NCBI GenBank assembly: GCA_933207985.1
Contig: OW240914.1
Location: forward strand, 208,339,777-208,403,776
Direction of reading: 5' to 3'
Source: Pelobates cultripes
Taxonomy: Eukaryota; Chordata; Amphibia; Anura; Pelobatidae
Length of the DNA: 64,000 nucleotides
This document shows positions 25,896 to 36,549 of this stretch, piece by piece. How positions within the stretch are numbered: the first letter of the stretch is position 1; every line of letters begins with the position of its first letter. Under the pieces are notes generated by a model. That model did not search any database. It was not told where the DNA came from and was given only the letters and a program-made list of their open reading frames with translations. The translations under genes were made by a program, and so were the position numbers.

Positions 25896-26912
25896 CTAGG
25901 CGTAGTCCGCTATCCAGGAATGGAGCCACAGTGTTCTTCTAGCCGCAACAGACAATGCAAGGCTTTTCGACAGAGATTTTGTGACAGCTAAAGCAGATTC
26001 AGATATGAAGTCCGATGCCAATTTTATGTCTTTCATGGATTCCATTAAGTTCTCTCTGCTTGTGCCACTGGTTATATCTTCTTCTAGGTTTCCAATCCAG
26101 ACCTTCATGCTTCTGGCTACTGACGTTAAGGCTGCCGCTGGATGCAATCCCAACCCAATTGCCAGATATTGTTTAACCAGATTAGAGTCCACTCTCTTTC
26201 CCATAGGCTCTTTCAGGTACGCCATGCGATCAATAGGAAGTAGGGTCTTCTTTACTAATCGGATCACAACAGCGTAAATTTTTGGAATGGTTTCCCAATG
26301 CTTTACTTCCTCTGATGCAAATGGGTACATTCTTTTCACTTTTGCTTGCAGAGCAAGTCTCTTTTCTGGTTTGGACCATTCAGAATGGATCAATTATTTT
26401 ATAGTAGAGTGTAGCGGAAAAGTAAGTCTGGCAGAAGACATCTGAAGCTGATATTTCCCGGCTATCTTCTGGAATTTTTAAGGTGCTCCTAACCAGAGAG
26501 ATTAGTTTGTCAACCTTCCTGGAGTCTAGAGATTTCCAGTATTCATAGTACTCCTCATCTTCTGAATATGGATCATTTAGCTCCAGGCTAGATCCCAAAG
26601 AAACAGAAGCTTCGCTATACCTTTCGGTTGCCCTTTTTGATGTTGACTGAAACCCTTCAGAGATGGCATCTGAAATCCATTTTTTTAAGTCTGTTTGGGG
26701 TGAGCTTCTTTTAGTTTGCCTCTCTGCTACTTCTTCCATACATTGGAAGCACAGGTTCTTCCTATCTGGGGCTTTTGAACCACAACCCATGCAGCGATTA
26801 GTTTTCTGTGTCCTCTTTCTTGCAGATGAATCCTGAGAGGTTCTAGGGCTGAAAAGAAAAGGCCATATGTTAACACTTTCAGGCAGTCAATGCCCTCTTT
26901 TTGTACTCCCAT
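25896..26912 (-). pseudogene. DIRS gag-like protein, frameshifted
   Basis: The N-terminal part (26,380-26,790) begins MGCGSKAPDRKNLCFQCMEEV, a short Cys-pair motif followed by an acidic low-complexity stretch. After a frame shift the capsid-like part (25,896-26,393) contains IRLVKKTLLPIDRMAYLKEP, LHPAAALTSVARSMKVW and VAARRTLWLHSWIADY, matching DIRS gag style. Further codons upstream in another frame reach about 26,912. This protein would package the element RNA. It sits immediately 5' of the RT gene on the same strand. Confidence 0.75.
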
Positions 26913-27518
26913 TAACTGGACTCACCTTTTTTTTTTTTCTAGATACACTTCTAAGGAAGGTGGGAGAAGAATCCATCTAATTTAAACAAGGTTACCAAAT
27001 TAGAATAAATTCAAATAAATAGTTAAATATTTGATGGACAAAATTAGCAAAATTTCAGCTTAACTAACCTTGTGGACGAATGCAGAAAGTAAAGACAGCC
27101 TACATTTACACCAACGCTTGAATTTTTAAATTTCCCGGGCAAATCCTAGCCGCGGTATACTTTTATACCACTAGGTGGCTCCCGTACGGCTACTAGAACT
27201 TACCGCGCATGTGCGAGAGTCCCGCAGGCCACGATGCCGGAGCTCCTATTGCTGAATCCTGAACGCCAGCTGCAATTCAGGAACCATGCACTGCTGGACC
27301 CTGGATGGAGTCACAAGCAAGCTCTGGAAAAAGTAAGATGGCTTCCCAGTTCGGGGTAAAATGCACTGTCAGACACCTGTCTAGTCCCTATAGTAAATAA
27401 ATAATTAAGTGAGAGCACACAGAAATTTGTATATAATAACAAACATGCAGGTTACCACAGGGGTCAAGTCCTGGGGAAAAAAGTGTGGGAACTCTCCCAA
27501 AAAAAAACCAAAACACTT
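26913..27518. other. DIRS 5' flank, not resolved
   Basis: I could not find the matching 5' terminal inverted repeat of the DIRS element here. A T-run sits at 26,927-26,938. A block near 27,281-27,310 (accatg, then cactgctggaccctggatg) repeats sequence inside the recombinase gene near 24,357-24,411, where a 31-nt segment intervenes. Confidence 0.35.
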
Positions 27519-27658
27519 GTATGTATGTATGTATATATATGTATATATATGTATGTGTATATATATGTATATATATGTGTGTATATATATGTATATATAT
27601 GTATATATATGTATGTATGTAAATATATATATATACACACACACACACTCACACAGTG
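27519..27658. repeat. TATG/TA/CA microsatellite
   Basis: Visible simple repeats of atgtatat and related units ending in (CA)n. The YIYIY and CVCVY reading frames here are artefacts of composition. Confidence 0.95.
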
Positions 27659-27803
27659 GTGTATTTTAATTTTATGCTGCCCTAGACATGACTATAGAGC
27701 ACCCCCCTAATCTAAATTTACCACTCCTTCATGTCAAGGGCGCACCGCTTCTTGATTAAGAACCCACCCCTTCCTCTTTAGACTCCACCTTTTCCTGCTC
27801 CTT

Positions 27804-28166
27804 TTAAAGAAATACTATAGTGCCAGGAAAACAAAGTTGTTTTCCTGGCACTATAATTCCGTATAGTGCCCCCCTCCTCTCATGTCCTCCCCTCCCCCAC
27901 TCGACACTGGAGGGGTTAAAATCCTATGGGTATTTAGCAGATGTCCTCATGCACAGGGTGAGGACGTCCAGCATCAGTTAGGTGACTTTTGGTCACCTAA
28001 CCACCCGAAAGTCCCTCTAGTGGCTGTCTGATAGACAGCCACTAGACTTGGAGTTACCCCTCAGGTAATTATTGCAGTTTCTGAGAAGGTTTAAGGGGAC
28101 TGGGACACTGCACCCAGACCACTTCAAGGAGCTGAAGTAGTCTGGGTGCCTATAGTGTCCCTTTAA
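27804..28166. mobile_element. piggyBac-type MITE (TTAA-flanked)
   Basis: The 363-bp block is bounded by TTAA at 27,804-27,807 and 28,163-28,166. Left end ttaaagaaatactatag and right end, read inward on the minus strand, ttaaagggacactatag form an imperfect terminal inverted repeat of about 17 bp. Internal hairpins include aaaacaaagttgtttt near 27,830. There is no coding capacity. Ends and TTAA target fit non-autonomous piggyBac elements. Confidence 0.7.
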
Positions 28167-28171
28167 GCACA

Positions 28172-28489
28172 CTCTCTGACAGACACCCACACTGGCAGAT
28201 ACACACTGACAGTAACACACACATTCAATGACAAACACACAGACTTCACTGATTTGACACACACATTCACTGACACACACTCATTCATTGACAGAGAGAC
28301 ACACACTAATAGTCACACACACACTAAATGACAGACTCTCACTTATTTGACAGAAACTTACAATAACGTATGCACATACATGCAATTGCAAACATACACA
28401 TGCATACACTAACAGAAGCACATACACTCACATACACACGTACAAACGCTAACAGACATAAATACACTCCTACACACACTGAGACAAAC
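28172..28489 (+). repeat. CACTGACAGACACAC-type low-complexity repeat
   Basis: Degenerate cacacac with interspersed tgacaga motifs leads into the large 14-bp satellite. The same repeat style returns at 32,385-33,038. Confidence 0.85.
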
Positions 28490-31325
28490 AGACAGACATC
28501 CACACATCCAGACATCCACACATCCAGACGTCCACAAACAGACGTCCACACATCCACAAACAGACATCCACATCCACACATCCACAAACAGACATCCACA
28601 CATCCACAAACAGACAAACATCCACAAACAGACATCCACAAACAGACATCCACAAACAGACATCCACAAACAGACATCCACACATCCACAAACAGACATC
28701 CACAAACAGACATCCACACATCCACAAACAGACATCCACACACATCCACACATCCACAAACAGAGACATCCACAAACAGACATCCACACATCCACAAACC
28801 CACAAACAGACATCCACACATCCACAAACCCACAAACAGACATCCACACACATCCACAAACCCACAAACAGACATCCACACATCCACAAACCCACAAACA
28901 GACATCCACACATCACAAAACAGACATCCACACATCCACAAACAGACATCCACACATCCACAAACAGACATCCACAAACAGACATCCACACATCCACAAA
29001 CAGACATCCACAAACCCACAAACAGACATCCACACATCCACAAACAGACATCACACATCCACAAACACAAACAGACATCCACACATCCACAAACCCACAA
29101 ACAGACATCCACACATCCACAAACAGACATCCACAAACAGACATCACACATCCACAAACCCACAAACAGACATCCACAGACATCCACACAAACAGACATC
29201 CACACAGACATCCACAGACATCCACAGACAGACATCCACAGACAGACATCCACAAACAGACATCACACATCCACAAACAGACATCCAGACATCCACAAAC
29301 AGACATCCACACATCCACAAAACAGACATCCACACACAGACATCCACACATCCACAAACAGACATCCACACATCCACAAACAGACATCCACACATACACA
29401 AACAGACATCCACAAACAGACATCCACACACATCCACAAACAGACATCCACACATCCACAAACAGACATCCACAAACAGACATCCACAGACATCCACAAA
29501 CAGACATCCACACCAAACAGACATCCACAAACAGACATCCACACATCCACATCCACAGACATCCACAAACAGACATCCACACATCCACAAACCCACAAAC
29601 AGACATCCACAAACAGACATCCACAAACAGACATCCACACAGACATCCACAGACAGACATCCACAGACAGACATCCACAGACAGACATCCACAGACAGAC
29701 ATCCACTAGACATCCACAAATCCACAGACAGACATCCACAGACAGACATCCACCAACAGACATCCACAAACAGACATCCACATCCACAAACCCACAAACA
29801 GACATCCACACATCCACAAACATCCACAAACAGACATCCACAAACAGACATCCACAAACAGACATCCACAAACAGACATCCACAAACAGACATCACAAAC
29901 AGATCCACAAACAGACATCCACACATCCACAAACAGACATCCACAAACAGACATCCACAAACAGACATCCACAAACAGACATCCACACATCACATCAGAC
30001 ATCCAAACAGAGACATCCACACAAACAAACATCCACAGACAGACATCCACACATCCACAAACAGACATCCACACATCCACAAACAGACATCCACACATCC
30101 ACAGATCCACAGACATCCACAAACAGACATCCACACATCCACAAACCCACAAACAGACATCCACCAACCCACAAACAGACATCTACACATCCACAAACAG
30201 ACATCCACAAACAGACATCCACAAACAGACATCCACAAACAAACATCCACAGACAGACATCCACAAACAGACATCCACAAACAAACATCCACAGACAGAC
30301 ATCCACACATCCACAAACAGACATCCACACATCCACAAACAGACATCCACACATCCACAGATCCACAGACATCCACAAACAGACATCCACACATCCACAA
30401 ACCCACAAACAGACATCCACAAACAGACATCCACAAACAGACATCCACACATCCACAGACATCCACACATCCACAAACCCACAGACATCCACACATCCAC
30501 AAACAGACATCCACAAACAGACATCCACACATCCACAAACAGACATCCACACATACACAAACAGACATCCACAGACATCCACACATACACAAACAGACAT
30601 CCACAGACATCCACACATCCACAAACAGACATCCACACATCCACAAACAGACATCCACACATCCACAGACATCCACAGATCCACAGACATCCACAAACAG
30701 ACATCCACAGACAGACATCCACTAACAGACATCCACACATCCACAAACAGACATCCACAAACAGACATCCACAAACAGACATCCACAAACAGACATCCAC
30801 AAACAGACATCCACAAACAGACATCCACAAACAGACATCCACAAACAGACATCCACAAACAGACATCCACAAACAGACATCCACAAACAGACATCCACAA
30901 ACAGACATCCACACATCCACAGACATCCACACATCCACAAACCCACAGACATCCACACATCCACAAACCCACAAACAGACATCCACAAACAGACATCCAC
31001 AAACAGACATCCACACATCCACAAACAGACATCCACAAACAGACATCCACACATCCACAAACAGACACCCACATATCCACAAACAGACATCCACACATCC
31101 ACAAACAGACATCCACATCCACACATCCACAAACAGACATCCACACATCCACAAACAGACATCCACACATCCACAGACATCCACACATACACAGACATCC
31201 ACACATACACAGACATCCACACATCCACAAACAGACATCCACATCCACACATCCACATCCACACATCCACAAACAGACATCCACATCCACACATCCACAT
31301 CCACACATCCACAAACAGACATACA
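28490..31325 (+). repeat. 2.8-kb satellite array, about 14-bp unit
   Basis: The array is built from acaaacagacatcc units, mixed with shorter acatccac inserts. The purest run lies at about 30,740-30,910. The plus strand is about half A and over one third C, with almost no stop trinucleotides, so ORFs of hundreds of codons stay open, including one of 989 codons. Unit length is not a multiple of three, so frames cycle through the same peptide text (HPQTDIHKQTSTNR). There is no start context or domain. I treat it as non-coding satellite. Confidence 0.92.
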
Positions 31326-31344
31326 TATATACAAATTAATAATA

Positions 31345-31800
31345 ATAGAAAAAAAAAATTAACATTTCCCACCCACCCAGCATCCCTACCTTTCCCTGGG
31401 GTCCAGTGGGGCTGCAGTGAGGACGGCTCTCTCCCTGTCACACGCGGAGAGGGAGCTGTGTGCTCTCTGCTCCCTCTCGCCGCGCGGGATGTCTGCTGAT
31501 GCCGGAAGCCGGAATATGACGTCATCAACCCGGCTCCCAGCAACAGCAGACATCCCGCGCGGCGAGAGGGAGCAGAGAGCACACAGCTCCCTCTCCGCGT
31601 GTGACAGGGAGAGAGCCGTGCGCCGGGGGGCAATCCATCAGGTTGCCCCCCCCCCATGACAGGGGAAACAAGGGGGGGCATTTGGGGGCGGCATTTTTTG
31701 CCGCCCCCTGAGTGCCTGCAGGGGGAACAGCGTTCCTGCTGTGAAAAAAGTGCAGGAACGCCGTTCCCACGCGTTCCTGCAGGACTCGAGCACTGGGTTA
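31345..31800. repeat. GC-rich palindromic repeat with CRE-like loop
   Basis: A near-perfect inverted repeat has arms of about 75 bp at 31,426-31,500 and 31,541-31,617 (ggagagggagctgtgtgctc against its complement). The spacer contains tgacgtca. Further hairpins follow (gggcggcattttttgccgcc near 31,685; a gcaggaacgc pair near 31,735-31,765). A diverged relative lies at 35,940-36,110. It is probably part of a non-autonomous transposon; ends were not resolved. Confidence 0.75.
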
Positions 31801-31973
31801 CCATTTATCAGGATATATCCTAAAAAACAGAAATCACTTTAATAAAGACTATTGTCGAAATGCATCAGTGCGGTTGTGCAGTAGAGCTCATTTGTTGATT
31901 TATGTATCTGTTTTTTAAACTTATACTTAATTAAAATTTGCTCTGGCTACCTTTACAAATATCCTTCGAATAT

Positions 31974-32365
31974 TGGCACAAGGTCATGCGTTTAGACTGG
32001 AAGAATGAAAATTTAGTCTAAGGCAAAGGAAAGTTTTTTTTACCATAAGAACAATAAGGATGTAAAATTCTTTGTCTGAAGAAGTAGTTTTATCAGAGTC
32101 CGTACCGATGTTTAACAGAATCTGGATGCATACTTGCAAAAACAGAATATTCAATTATATCATTTTTCAACTGTAGGGTAATAGCTTCTTTATTCAAGGA
32201 TACATCTAACCTCCATTCTGTGGTTAAAAGGGAATTTTTTTCCTAGTTTGTTGCAAAATTTGAAGTGCTTCAAACTGGTTTTTTTTGCCTTCTTTTGGAT
32301 CAACAGGAAAAAAAACAAATGTGAGGAAGGCTGAACTTGATGGACACATGTCTCTTTTCATGTCT
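31974..32365 (+). mobile_element. CR1-like LINE 3' end, truncated
   Basis: The sequence aligns by eye with the C-terminal codons and 3' UTR of the long CR1 copy at 46,810-47,190: acaaggtcatgcgtttagac, then cttgcaaaaacagaatattc, then ggctgaacttgatgga. It is 5'-truncated, as usual for LINE insertions, and carries several indels. Confidence 0.85.
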
Positions 32366-32384
32366 CTTTTCACTGATTTGATGT

Positions 32385-33038
32385 ACTGACAAACACACAA
32401 TCATTCAGACACACACTCACAGACACATGCACTCAATGACAGACACACGCACATACTAACAGACACTCACTCACAGACATACACTTATAGACACACACAC
32501 ACTTACACACTATCAGACAAACTCACTCACATTCACACACATTCACTGACAGACACACATACTCACTCACAGACATACACTGACAGACACCAAAAGAGAA
32601 AAGAGGGTTGCACTCAATCATAAAATTCACAGGCTGCTAAGTGAGTATGGGTCAGCATACCCCATAAAACATATGTCAAGGAAAAAAAACCTCAGGCACT
32701 CACTGTGATATGTTAAGCAGCTTTAATGGATACCGCAACATTTCGACCTGTACCCAGGTCTTTGACAAAGACCTTGCTACAGGTCAAAATGTTACGGTAC
32801 TGCTTAACGTATCACAGTGAGTGCCTGAGATTTTTTCCTATATACTGACAGCCACACATACTCACAGATATACACTGACATACACGAACACTCACTGACA
32901 GACACACACACTGACAGACAGACAGACACACACACACACACTCACTCACATATGTACACTGACAGATATACGCATTCACTGACAGACACACAGACACTCA
33001 CTGACAGACACACAAACTCACAGAAATACACTGACAGA
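32385..33038 (+). repeat. CACTGACAGACACAC-type low-complexity array
   Basis: Degenerate units of cacactcactgacagacaca. The array is split by a nested palindromic element at 32,590-32,842. Confidence 0.85.
32590..32842. mobile_element. Palindromic insert with degenerate hammerhead-like stems
   Basis: The insert lies inside the CA-rich array. The left arm (about 32,683-32,764) and right arm (32,766-32,836) are inverted copies containing ctcaggcactcactgtgata and its complement. The right arm lacks about 13 bp present in the left. The centre at 32,765 falls in aggtctttgacaaagacct, where a ribozyme 5' core would sit. Each arm has a GACC-stem followed by GAAAT or AAAAT, but the CUGANGA box is not intact. 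Target duplication is ambiguous within the array. Confidence 0.6.
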
Positions 33039-33790
33039 GGACATTAGGTACCCCCCAATTTGTATTTATGGCCCCCACCCACCGCTCAGGGGTGGGGGCC
33101 GGGGTGGGAGGACAGTAGCCCCCCCCCCCAATTTTTTATTAGGGCCCCCACCCACCGCGCACTGGTGTGTGCTGGGGGGAGGACATTAGGTCCCCCCCCA
33201 AATTTTATTTATGGTCCCTACCCACCGCTCAGGGGTGGGGGCCGTGAAGGAGGACATTAGGTCCTCCCTATTTTTATTTATGGCCCCCACCCACCGCTCA
33301 GGGATGGGGGCCGGGGGGAGGACAATAGGTCCCCCACTATTGTTATATAGGGCCCCCACCTGCCGCTCAGAGGTGGGGGCTGGGGGGAGGACATTAGGTC
33401 CCCCCTAATTTTTGTTTATGGCCTCCACCCACCACTCAGGGGTGGGGGCGGAGGGAGGACATTATGTCCCCCCAATTTGTATTTATGGCCCCCACCCACC
33501 GCTCAGAGGTTGGGCCTGGGGGGAGAACAATAGGTCCCCCCATTGTTATTTAGGGCTCCCACCCACCGCTCAGGGGTGGGGGCTGGGGGGAGGACAGTAG
33601 GTCCCCCCCCTTATTGATATTTAGGGCCCCGACCTGCCACGCAGGGTGGGAGCCGGGGGGGGGGACAGTAGGTCCTCCCTATTGGTATTTAGAGCCCCCA
33701 CCCGCCGCTCAGGGTTGGGGACCGGGGGGGCAATAGGTCCCCTCTTTAGTTTAAAAGCCCCCACTCGCGCGTCGCAGATGGGACTCAGGA
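33039..33790. repeat. 68-bp GC-rich minisatellite, about 11 copies
   Basis: Units run ggacattaggtccccccaat, then tttatggcccccacccaccg, then ctcaggggtgggggccgggg. The last one or two units are degenerate. The period of 68 is not a multiple of three, so the PPTAQGWG-type reading frames are not coding. Confidence 0.9.
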
Positions 33791-34092
33791 GGGGGGAATT
33801 TTTATTTTTTTTTAACAGTGAGCAGCCACAGGCCCTACTAGCTGGGTCACATGCTGCACTGGCCAATCACAACCATGCCATTAGTAGGCATGGCTGTGAT
33901 GGCTTCTAAGGGCACACAAGTCAAACGCTTGTTGATTGGCTGCCCTGCAGCTTTTTAAAACGCATCATTAAATCGCCGAACACCCAACTTCAACCCGAAC
34001 ATACAGTGATATGTCCGTGTTCGGGTCTGGGGTCCAAAAAAAACTTAATGTTCGGTACAAACCCAAACTTTTCGGGTTGCTCAACTCTATTC
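33791..34092. mobile_element. Probable DNA-transposon fragment
   Basis: It contains a hairpin (aaccatgccattagtaggcatggct near 33,872) and a right part rich in ttcgggt/acccgaa motifs ending gttgctcaactct near 34,092. The style recalls amphibian non-autonomous transposon ends; neither a matching left terminus nor a target duplication was found. Confidence 0.35.
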
Positions 34093-34575
34093 TGGACCAA
34101 TTGCCTCTTTTTATAAGGCACCTGGTAACCTCACTCTTACCCGCAAGACAAGCCAAACACTTCACCTTTGATGGCATATACCGGATCACCACAAGTTCTG
34201 CTCGCTGCTCCCCGTGACCTCATCTTAAGGTGCCAAACGCTAACAGATAAAAAAGCCCTAACGGCCGCCATCAAAGGGAAAACACCCTACGAATTTGAAA
34301 TGTGCCGTATTGCCTTTTTCCATGATTTAAACAGTCATACTAGTACGGCGCAAAAGCATGCAGCCCATTACCACCACTCTACAAACCGCAGGACTCACAT
34401 ACAGATCATTATGGGTAACCAAAGATGACAAAGCCTACAAGATCTCGGACCTGGAAGCCTTGCTTACCACATTGGGACTCCTCACCAATACCACAGGAAT
34501 ACCCCGCACCCAACCAGGGACTCTGGCAAACATGCCACTTTTAACCAGCGGAGCAAAAGGAGGCTCTGTGACTTG
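34093..34575 (+). pseudogene. L1/Tx1-type LINE ORF1 C-terminal fragment
   Basis: Successive frames give an ORF1p-like RRM (APRDLILRCQ at about 34,211, then KTPYEFEMCRIAFFHDLN) and a C-terminal domain with an LLQTAG-type helix and SDLEALLTTLGL at about 34,445. At least two frameshifts. The protein would be the RNA-binding ORF1p of a LINE, from a family different from that at 5.6 kb. It is directly followed by a 3'-UTR-like segment with no ORF2. Confidence 0.65.
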
Positions 34576-35335
34576 AAAGCTGCACCTCCTACACAAGCAT
34601 ACCACTGTTTATGTTTTCTTTGTTTTTAATGTTTCTGTTTAGTGTACCTACAGTTTGTCTAACATTTAACTTGATGAAATACCTACCAAATGACAAGACT
34701 CCAACCGAGCCTTGTCAGACTAGAGCTCCGGTGACGTATGACGTACAACACTCCCCCCCTCACGGTGTGCCCTTGTGGGACTGTAGAAAAGCCAGCTTGA
34801 GTCAGAGCAGGCCGTATGCCAGGTGTAACCCTGGTATGCAAGTTTCTAATTGGCACCACTAGACACAGGCCACAGGCCTCGCTCCCCCAAACTCCCGAGC
34901 TTGTCCAAAGAAAACCACGACCACACTAGCCTAACAAGCAACCATATCCAGAGTCTCATGAACCAACTAATATACTTTTAGACGCGACCTATTGTACTAA
35001 ATGATGCCCAAGAGTACTTCCAACTATATTTATTTATGAAAATAGACCGCCCTACAAAGCAAAACCTCACCTGACGGCGACAATCTAAGAATGATAAGTT
35101 CATGCTGCCAGAAGCATCGCCACACCGTACCTAGCCCATATTAGAACTTAAGTACATAGAGCTGGTCAGACCCTTACAACTGCCTAGCCCACCCAAAAAG
35201 TGCAACTTTTATGAATTCCATGTACACATTTTGCCTTGTTATCTATATAACCACTTGTTCTTATGATTATAGCATCAAGCATGTGTCTTGACTCATCTTC
35301 ATCTACAGAAATGAAAATAAAGAATTTTTTAAACA
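34576..35335 (+). other. 3'-UTR-like tail following LINE ORF1 fragment
   Basis: No RT sequence appears. The stretch ends in atgaaaataaagaatttttt near 35,309, a polyadenylation-signal-like LINE end, just before another repeat begins at 35,337. Confidence 0.4.
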
Positions 35336-35336
35336 A

Positions 35337-36120
35337 AAATCCACCCAGACTCCCTACTTTTGGGATCCAGAGGGGCTGATGTCCCTGGGATCCAATGTTG
35401 GTGCTGGGCTGGATGGCTGGCTGTGCAGGTTCTTTTGCTCCTCAGTGGGTGGGCAGGCAGACGTCCGGTCAATGTTGGAGGTGAGTGTGGTGTTTTACCA
35501 AACTCTATAAATTATGTACGCAAACACATATAAACTCTGGTCCGTCTACTTTAACAAATATTTATTCAGAGACAAAACAACAACAACATCCAAATAATGA
35601 CACACAATCTAACTATACCAACAACAACAACAACAACAGCAACAACAATCTAACCAACAATAACAACTAAATCTTATAAAGTCACCAGATCCCACTCACA
35701 GTTCACCATGATAAAAATTAGCCTATGTCTGATCACGTATCTGCTCAGTTGCACAGACAAGAAGGAACAGGGAGGAATGGCAAAAGAGGGAAGTGGTTAT
35801 CTCTTTCCTGACTTGTAAAAGTATTGAATTACCTAATTACCATACCAAAGGGTAAAGCTTATCCCCCTGTAAGAAAGGCATACCTTAGCTTGGTCACATG
35901 ACCCCTGGTCACCATATTAGTTTGATGACAGACTGTCACCACAGCGAGGGGGACTGTGATCTTCCTGCTCAGCTTCCTCGCACGCTATTTAGTGATGCCG
36001 GAGCCAAGGTGACGTCATATTCTGCCTCCGACATCACCTCTGGATCTTGAGCCCCCCCATGAAAGAGGTTGACAAGGCAGAGGGGCGGCATTTTGGAGGG
36101 TTGGGAGTGGAATGTAGGGG
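35337..36120. repeat. Diverged relative of the 31.35-31.8 kb GC-rich repeat, with an insertion
   Basis: The start (ccctacttttgggatccaga) matches the start of the 31.35-kb block, and 35,940-36,110 matches its palindromic part (ctcgcacgctat, then tgacgtcatattctg, then gggcggcatttt). Between them lies unrelated sequence including a (CAA)n run at about 35,617-35,650. Confidence 0.55.
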
Positions 36121-36129
36121 TTTGTATGC

Positions 36130-36545
36130 TACTTATGATTTCCTAAAAGTTTATTGGGTTTGATTTGTTATTGTTCAAATTATCAATGAAATATTGGACC
36201 TTTGCCATTTTTATTTGTTTTGTGCATGCATTTCGCCTTTGTCTGTAGGCACAGCGATCATTCATGGAGCCAGTGCGCTTGAATTTTGACCACAATGACT
36301 CTCTAAACTGGCATATTTGAATGAGATCAGATGTAACCCAAGGCAGATGTGTCCTGTTTATCCGCACTTTACACAGTTGGGCATGCAAACTTCAAACATA
36401 CAAGAGCTCAGACTGAAAAAATTCAATTGCAGAGTCTAGATTTGGGATTAGACATAATCTGTGCCTTGGTAGGTTCTTGAGATTGTTTAGAAAGGATTCA
36501 AGATTACATTTCTTGAAAGACCTGGTGATCATAACTTTGGTAGCC
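36130..36545 (-). pseudogene. L2/CR1-like LINE fragment (linker upstream of RT)
   Basis: Minus-strand translation gives VMITRSFKKCNLESFLNNL near 36,520. In a second frame it gives NRTHLPWVTSDLIQICQFRE and YRQRRNACTKQIKMAKVQYF near 36,215-36,350. This order (SFKxxN, then LPW, then RxxAK and YF) is the endonuclease-RT linker of L2/CR1-group LINEs. No RT core remains; one frameshift. Confidence 0.7.
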
Positions 36546-36549
36546 TTTT

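Noticed and set aside
28370..31339. 989-codon open reading frame on the plus strand
   Set aside because: It coincides with the 14-bp satellite. Openness follows from the lack of T and G on this strand; the unit is not a multiple of three and several antisense frames are equally open.
28339..31804. Long antisense ORFs rich in DVCLWMSVCG
   Set aside because: Mirror translation of the same satellite; no domain and no start context.
33039..33866. PPTAQGWG-type repetitive protein
   Set aside because: The 68-bp period breaks any frame after each unit; non-coding minisatellite.
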